Assembly (NCBI GenBank): GCA_937981455.1
Contig: CALJNV010000060.1
Span: forward strand, 1 to 34,276
Reading direction: 5' to 3'
Length of the DNA: 34,276 nt
Source of the DNA: an uncultured Bacteroidales bacterium
GTDB taxonomy: Bacteria; Bacteroidota; Bacteroidia; Bacteroidales; TTA-H9
The notes beneath the pieces were generated by a model that saw nothing but the letters and a program-made list of their open reading frames with translations, searched no databases and was not told the DNA's origin. Position numbers and translations under genes: made by a program. Below are positions 30,585 through 34,276 of the stretch, one piece after another (the first letter of the stretch is position 1; each line of letters begins with the position of its first letter).

Positions 30585-31739
30585 ATGATTAAAGTAGGAA
30601 TCACCGGCCAAGCAGGTTTCGTCGGCACCCATTTATTCAACACCCTCGGACTACAGCCCGGGAAATTCGAACGCATCCCTTTTGAAGATGGTTATTTTCA
30701 GGATGAAGATAAACTCAAGAACTTTGTCCGATCCTGCGATGCCATTGTACACCTGGCTGCCATGAACCGCCACCACGATCCCGAACTCATCTACAACACC
30801 AATATCAGATTGGTCAAACAACTCATCGCCGCCTGCGAAGCCACAAAATCTACTCCACATATACTTTTTTCATCATCAACGCAGGAAGAACGCGAAAACC
30901 TCTACGGAAAATCTAAAAAGGAAGGCCGTAAGCTCTTCGAACAGTGGGCACACATCAACAACGCCCAATTCACAGGCCTTATCATCCCCAATGTTTTCGG
31001 CCCCTTCGGTCATCCTTACTACAACTCCGTTGTAGCTACTTTCTGCCACCAGCTTACTCATAACGAAACACCAAAAATCGAGGTGGATGGAGAACTAAAG
31101 TTGATTTACGTAGGTGAATTGGTAAATGAGATTATATCCAATATTCAGTTGCACAGCGTCGCTCAGAGTCAAACACAGAGTAACACTTTGAAACACTGTG
31201 AAACCAAACAGATACCTCATAGTTCAACCATCAAAGTCTCCGATTTACTATCCAAACTCACACAATACAAAAACGACTACTTCGAAAAAGGCGAAATACC
31301 CAACCTAAATATACCCTTCGACCGTAACCTCTGGAACACCTTCCTCTGCTATATCGACCATGAAAGCTTCTTTCCTTATCATCTAAAACTTAATACCGAC
31401 CACAGAGGCACTTTCGTCGAAACTGTTAAACTCAACAGCGGAGGACAAATAAGCTTTTCAACCACAATGCCCGGTGTTACCCGCGGAAACCATTTTCATA
31501 CCCGCAAGGCAGAGCGTTTTGCCGTCATAAAAGGAAAAGCACGCATCCAGCTACGCCGTGTCGGCACAAACAAAACCATGAATTTTTATCTCGATGGCAA
31601 TCAACCGGCTTTTGTTGATATGCCCATCTGGCACACACACAACATCACCAATATTGGAGACGAAGAACTCTACACCATCTTCTGGATCAATGAACATTTT
31701 AATTCTGAAGATACAGATACATATTTCGAGAAAGTTTAG
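30585..31739 (+). CDS. capF: CapF/WbjC/FnlB-type bifunctional SDR-cupin reductase/epimerase
   Basis: VGITGQAGFVGTHLFNTL, HLAAMNRHHDP, PNVFGPFGHPYYNSVVATFCHQL; cupin part MPGVTRGNHFHTRKAERFAVIKGKA. Confidence 0.93.
   Translation: MIKVGITGQAGFVGTHLFNTLGLQPGKFERIPFEDGYFQDEDKLKNFVRSCDAIVHLAAMNRHHDPELIYNTNIRLVKQLIAACEATKSTPHILFSSSTQEERENLYGKSKKEGRKLFEQWAHINNAQFTGLIIPNVFGPFGHPYYNSVVATFCHQLTHNETPKIEVDGELKLIYVGELVNEIISNIQLHSVAQSQTQSNTLKHCETKQIPHSSTIKVSDLLSKLTQYKNDYFEKGEIPNLNIPFDRNLWNTFLCYIDHESFFPYHLKLNTDHRGTFVETVKLNSGGQISFSTTMPGVTRGNHFHTRKAERFAVIKGKARIQLRRVGTNKTMNFYLDGNQPAFVDMPIWHTHNITNIGDEELYTIFWINEHFNSEDTDTYFEKV
31178..31210 (+). repeat. Interspersed element copy 2, in frame inside capF
   Basis: GAGTAACACTTTGAAACACTGTGAAACCAAACA versus 30021 GTGTAACACTTAGCACGACACTGTGAAACAAACAC. 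Confidence 0.75.
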
Positions 31740-31745
31740 CACGGA

Positions 31746-31817
31746 GTGGAAAAGTGGAAAGGTGGAAAAGTGGAAAGGTGATAAAGTGGAAAGGTGGAAA
31801 AGTGATAAAGTGGAAAA
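31746..31817. repeat. 8-bp tandem repeat array D, 9 units (GTGGAAAA/GTGGAAAG/GTGATAAA)
   Basis: Read directly, starting 6 nt after the capF stop codon. Confidence 0.95.
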
Positions 31818-31896
31818 ATGGAGGTGTGGGTGTAGAGATGAAGGGGAAAACAATAAAGTAGTAAATTACTAATATACAATAGGTTAAATAATCGCT

Positions 31897-32268
31897 ATGG
31901 AAAGGGATTTAAATAGGGTAAGTAGTTTTAGGGATCTGGATGTTTGGAAAAAATCCATGGAACTTTCAGTGGATATCTACAATATTACCCAGTCTTTCCC
32001 CAGTACGGAATTATATGGATTAACTTCACAATTGCGCCGGGCTGCAGTTTCCGTGGCGTCAAACATTGCCGAAGGATCAGGGCGTAGTTCTACAAAAGAA
32101 TTTCTTCAATTTCTGAACATTGCCAATGGCTCACTTGCCGAAATAGAAACACAATTGGAACTAGCCTATCGCCTTAATTACATACAATCAATCGAAATAC
32201 AGCCTAACATCAACCATATCAGAAGCATGATATTCGGACTCATCCGCTCACTCCGCAAAAAACTCTAA
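31897..32268 (+). CDS. Four-helix-bundle protein, 23S rRNA intervening-sequence (S23/IVP) family, second copy
   Basis: FRDLDVWKKSMELSVDIY, LTSQLRRAAVSVASNIAEGSGRSSTKEFLQFLNIANGSLAEIETQLELAYRL. Confidence 0.92.
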   Translation: MERDLNRVSSFRDLDVWKKSMELSVDIYNITQSFPSTELYGLTSQLRRAAVSVASNIAEGSGRSSTKEFLQFLNIANGSLAEIETQLELAYRLNYIQSIEIQPNINHIRSMIFGLIRSLRKKL

Positions 32269-32280
32269 TTCACTAACCTC

Positions 32281-32320
32281 ACCACCCTACCACCCTACCA
32301 CCTTACCACCCTACCACCTT
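32281..32320. repeat. 8-bp tandem repeat array E, 5 units (ACCACC(C/T)T)
   Basis: ACCACCCT ACCACCCT ACCACCTT ACCACCCT ACCACCTT, then ACC-ATG. Confidence 0.95.
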
Positions 32321-32323
32321 ACC

Positions 32324-33505
32324 ATGAAAAAACTCAAAGTCCTCACCGTCGTCGGCACCCGTCCTGAAATTATCCGCCTCTCCCGCGTCATGGCAGCCCT
32401 CGACGCTTCCGAAGCCATCGAGCACATTACCGTCCATACCGGCCAGAATTACGATTATGAGCTGAATCAGATTTTCTACGAAGACCTCGAAATCCGGAAA
32501 CCTGACTATTTCCTTAATGCGGCCGGAGACACTCCCTCGGCCACCATTGGTCAGATTTTAATCAACATTGATCCCATACTTGAAAAAGAAAAGCCCGATG
32601 CCTTCCTGGTACTGGGCGATACCAATTCGTGCCTCTGTGCCATTCCGGCAAAAAAAAGGCATATCCCTATTTTTCACATGGAAGCAGGTAACCGTTGTTT
32701 CGACCAGCGAGTACCTGAAGAGACCAACCGAAAGATTGTAGACCATATTTCCGATATCAACCTCACTTACAGCAGTATAGCCCGGGAATATCTGCTGCGC
32801 GAAGGACTTCCGCCCGATAGGGTCATCAAAACAGGTAGTCCCATGTATGAGGTCCTGCATCATTATATGCCAAAGATCATGGCCTCCGATGCTCTGACAC
32901 GTCTATGCCTCGAAAAGGAAAAATATTTCGTCGTCTCTGCCCACCGCGAGGAAAACATTAACAGCGAGAAAAATTTCAGGGGATTAATTGATTCATTGAA
33001 TCTCATCGCCGAAAAATACGGCTATCCCATCATCGTTTCAACACATCCCCGAACCCGCAAAAAGCTGGAAGAGGTACAGGGGCAAGACAAAAGTATTAAG
33101 ACAAAAGACAAAAGTGAAAAAGATGGGTATGCTTTGCATCCATTGATTGAATGGCAGAAACCATTGGGTTTTTCTGATTACAACGCACTGCAGATCAATG
33201 CCTTTGCTGTTCTCTCCGACAGCGGCACCATATCCGAAGAATCCTCCATCATGAATTTCCGTGCTCTCAACATCCGCGATGCACACGAACGCCCCGAAGC
33301 TATGGAGGAAGCCAGTGTGATGATGGTAGGCCTCAATCCTGAAAGAATACTTCAGGGCCTGGTGCAGTTACAATACCAAAAAACAGGTAATGAAAGAAAT
33401 TTCAGGCAGGTAAGCGACTATGCCATGCCCAATGTGAGTGAAAAAGTTGTGAGGATTATCCTTGCCTACAGCGATTACGTAAGAAGGGTAGTCTGGAGCG
33501 AATAA
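32324..33505 (+). CDS. capG: CapG/WbjD/FnlC-type UDP-N-acetyl sugar 2-epimerase
   Basis: VVGTRPEIIRLSRVM, HTGQNYDYELNQIFYEDLEIRKPDY, VLGDTNSCL, HMEAGNRCFDQRVPEETNRKIVDHISD, SDSGTISEESSI. Confidence 0.93.
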   Translation: MKKLKVLTVVGTRPEIIRLSRVMAALDASEAIEHITVHTGQNYDYELNQIFYEDLEIRKPDYFLNAAGDTPSATIGQILINIDPILEKEKPDAFLVLGDTNSCLCAIPAKKRHIPIFHMEAGNRCFDQRVPEETNRKIVDHISDINLTYSSIAREYLLREGLPPDRVIKTGSPMYEVLHHYMPKIMASDALTRLCLEKEKYFVVSAHREENINSEKNFRGLIDSLNLIAEKYGYPIIVSTHPRTRKKLEEVQGQDKSIKTKDKSEKDGYALHPLIEWQKPLGFSDYNALQINAFAVLSDSGTISEESSIMNFRALNIRDAHERPEAMEEASVMMVGLNPERILQGLVQLQYQKTGNERNFRQVSDYAMPNVSEKVVRIILAYSDYVRRVVWSE

Positions 33506-33914
33506 TATCCGACAGATAACACTAATACCAATAGATAAAAATTCTTAAAAAATTTATTGAAATTCTACTCAACTTACATTAGGTCTCAACGAGGCTCTTT
33601 GTACCTTCATTACGTCTATTACTTGGGACATCCGAGTTACATCCATGAAGGGCAGGATTACAATACGATTCATTCGAATAGTTAATAAAATGTTGTAAAT
33701 CTTCGCTTAGCAAACCAGTATTGTCTGACAAAGACAAATTATGTAATAAACACTAATTTTTTAATAGACTAATAGTTTTTTTAAAATTTTTAACCTTAAT
33801 TGGCAGTATAAATTATGTAATCTAAATTAATATTTTCATATTAATTAAATTACTTATAATATTCATTTAAAGTCAATTTTATAACGAATAAAATGTTTTA
33901 GTAAAAGTAATTTT

Positions 33915-34276
33915 ATGGGAACAAAAATTTTGTATCAAGGAAAAATACGCGATGGACAATTTGGCAATTTCACTGATGAAATATATAAAATATGTGAAGA
34001 AATAGATACAGGCTTAATATATTTAGAGCCCTTTCCTGAAATTGACTATACTGATGATAAATATAGAGAAAGTGTTAATGGAGAAAATTCTGTAGCAAAT
34101 TATTATAAACTTCATGAGGAAAATCAATTGAAATTATTCACCAGACTTTATCCCTATTTAAAGCGAAATCAATCAGTTGCTGATATTGGATGTGGAGGAG
34201 GAATTTTTCTAGATCTTGCAAAAAGCCTTGATTGTAGTACCATCGGAGTAGAGCCGAATTTTCTTTTCTTTTCCTT
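33915..34276 (+). CDS. Class I SAM-dependent methyltransferase, N-terminal part (3' end outside window)
   Basis: Hand translation from ATG 33915: MGTKILYQGKIRDGQFGNF...QSVADIGCGGGIFLDLAKSLDCSTIGVEPN; glycine-rich motif I. Confidence 0.75.
   Translation, partial: MGTKILYQGKIRDGQFGNFTDEIYKICEEIDTGLIYLEPFPEIDYTDDKYRESVNGENSVANYYKLHEENQLKLFTRLYPYLKRNQSVADIGCGGGIFLDLAKSLDCSTIGVEPNFLFFS

Noticed and set aside
31551-31853. 100-aa minus-strand ORF with FSTFPLFHS repeats
   Set aside because: Antisense translation of array D and the capF end.
31594-31872. 92-aa plus-strand ORF rich in WK.GKVEKW
   Set aside because: Off-frame capF plus translation of array D; an artefact of the repeat.
24066-32268. 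Diversity-generating retroelement (Avd-like four-helix proteins present)
   Set aside because: No reverse transcriptase and no TR/VR pair seen in the window.

Overview
This is a 34.3 kb chromosomal segment from a Bacteroidetes-type bacterium. The evidence for that is a TonB-dependent receptor/DUF4249 pair, a T9SS sorting domain, PorT next to UbiE, TAnnTTTG promoters and an UpxY-like antiterminator. The first ~22.7 kb is mostly housekeeping: receptor/lipoprotein genes, GcvP, an M1 aminopeptidase, porT-ubiE, a heptose-7-P kinase-like gene, an oxidoreductase, a thioredoxin, Lon, a MurD plus MurL-like pair, YqgE and Sua5/YrdC. After a tRNA-Lys(UUU), a surface-polysaccharide locus begins. It contains an UpxY-like NusG paralog, a wHTH/nucleotidyltransferase-like regulator, a UDP-hexose epimerase, gmd-fcl (GDP-L-fucose) and a CapE/CapF/CapG-type UDP-L-FucNAc module. 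The most unusual signal is a set of short degenerate tandem repeats (7-, 8- and ~10-bp units) and interspersed repeats placed at gene junctions. Several run into coding sequence: they supply the stop codons and C-termini of Lon and a four-helix-bundle protein, sit 2-3 nt before start codons, and appear as in-frame insertions in CapF and CapG. Two four-helix-bundle (S23/IVP-like) genes lie beside these arrays, one of them between arrays with complementary 7-mers. A partial capG copy upstream of capE makes direct repeats around ~4.6 kb of the L-FucNAc module. The translationally coupled murL-murD pair suggests the alternative L-Glu/epimerase route to D-Glu in peptidoglycan. All product calls come from reading motifs by eye; no searches were run.
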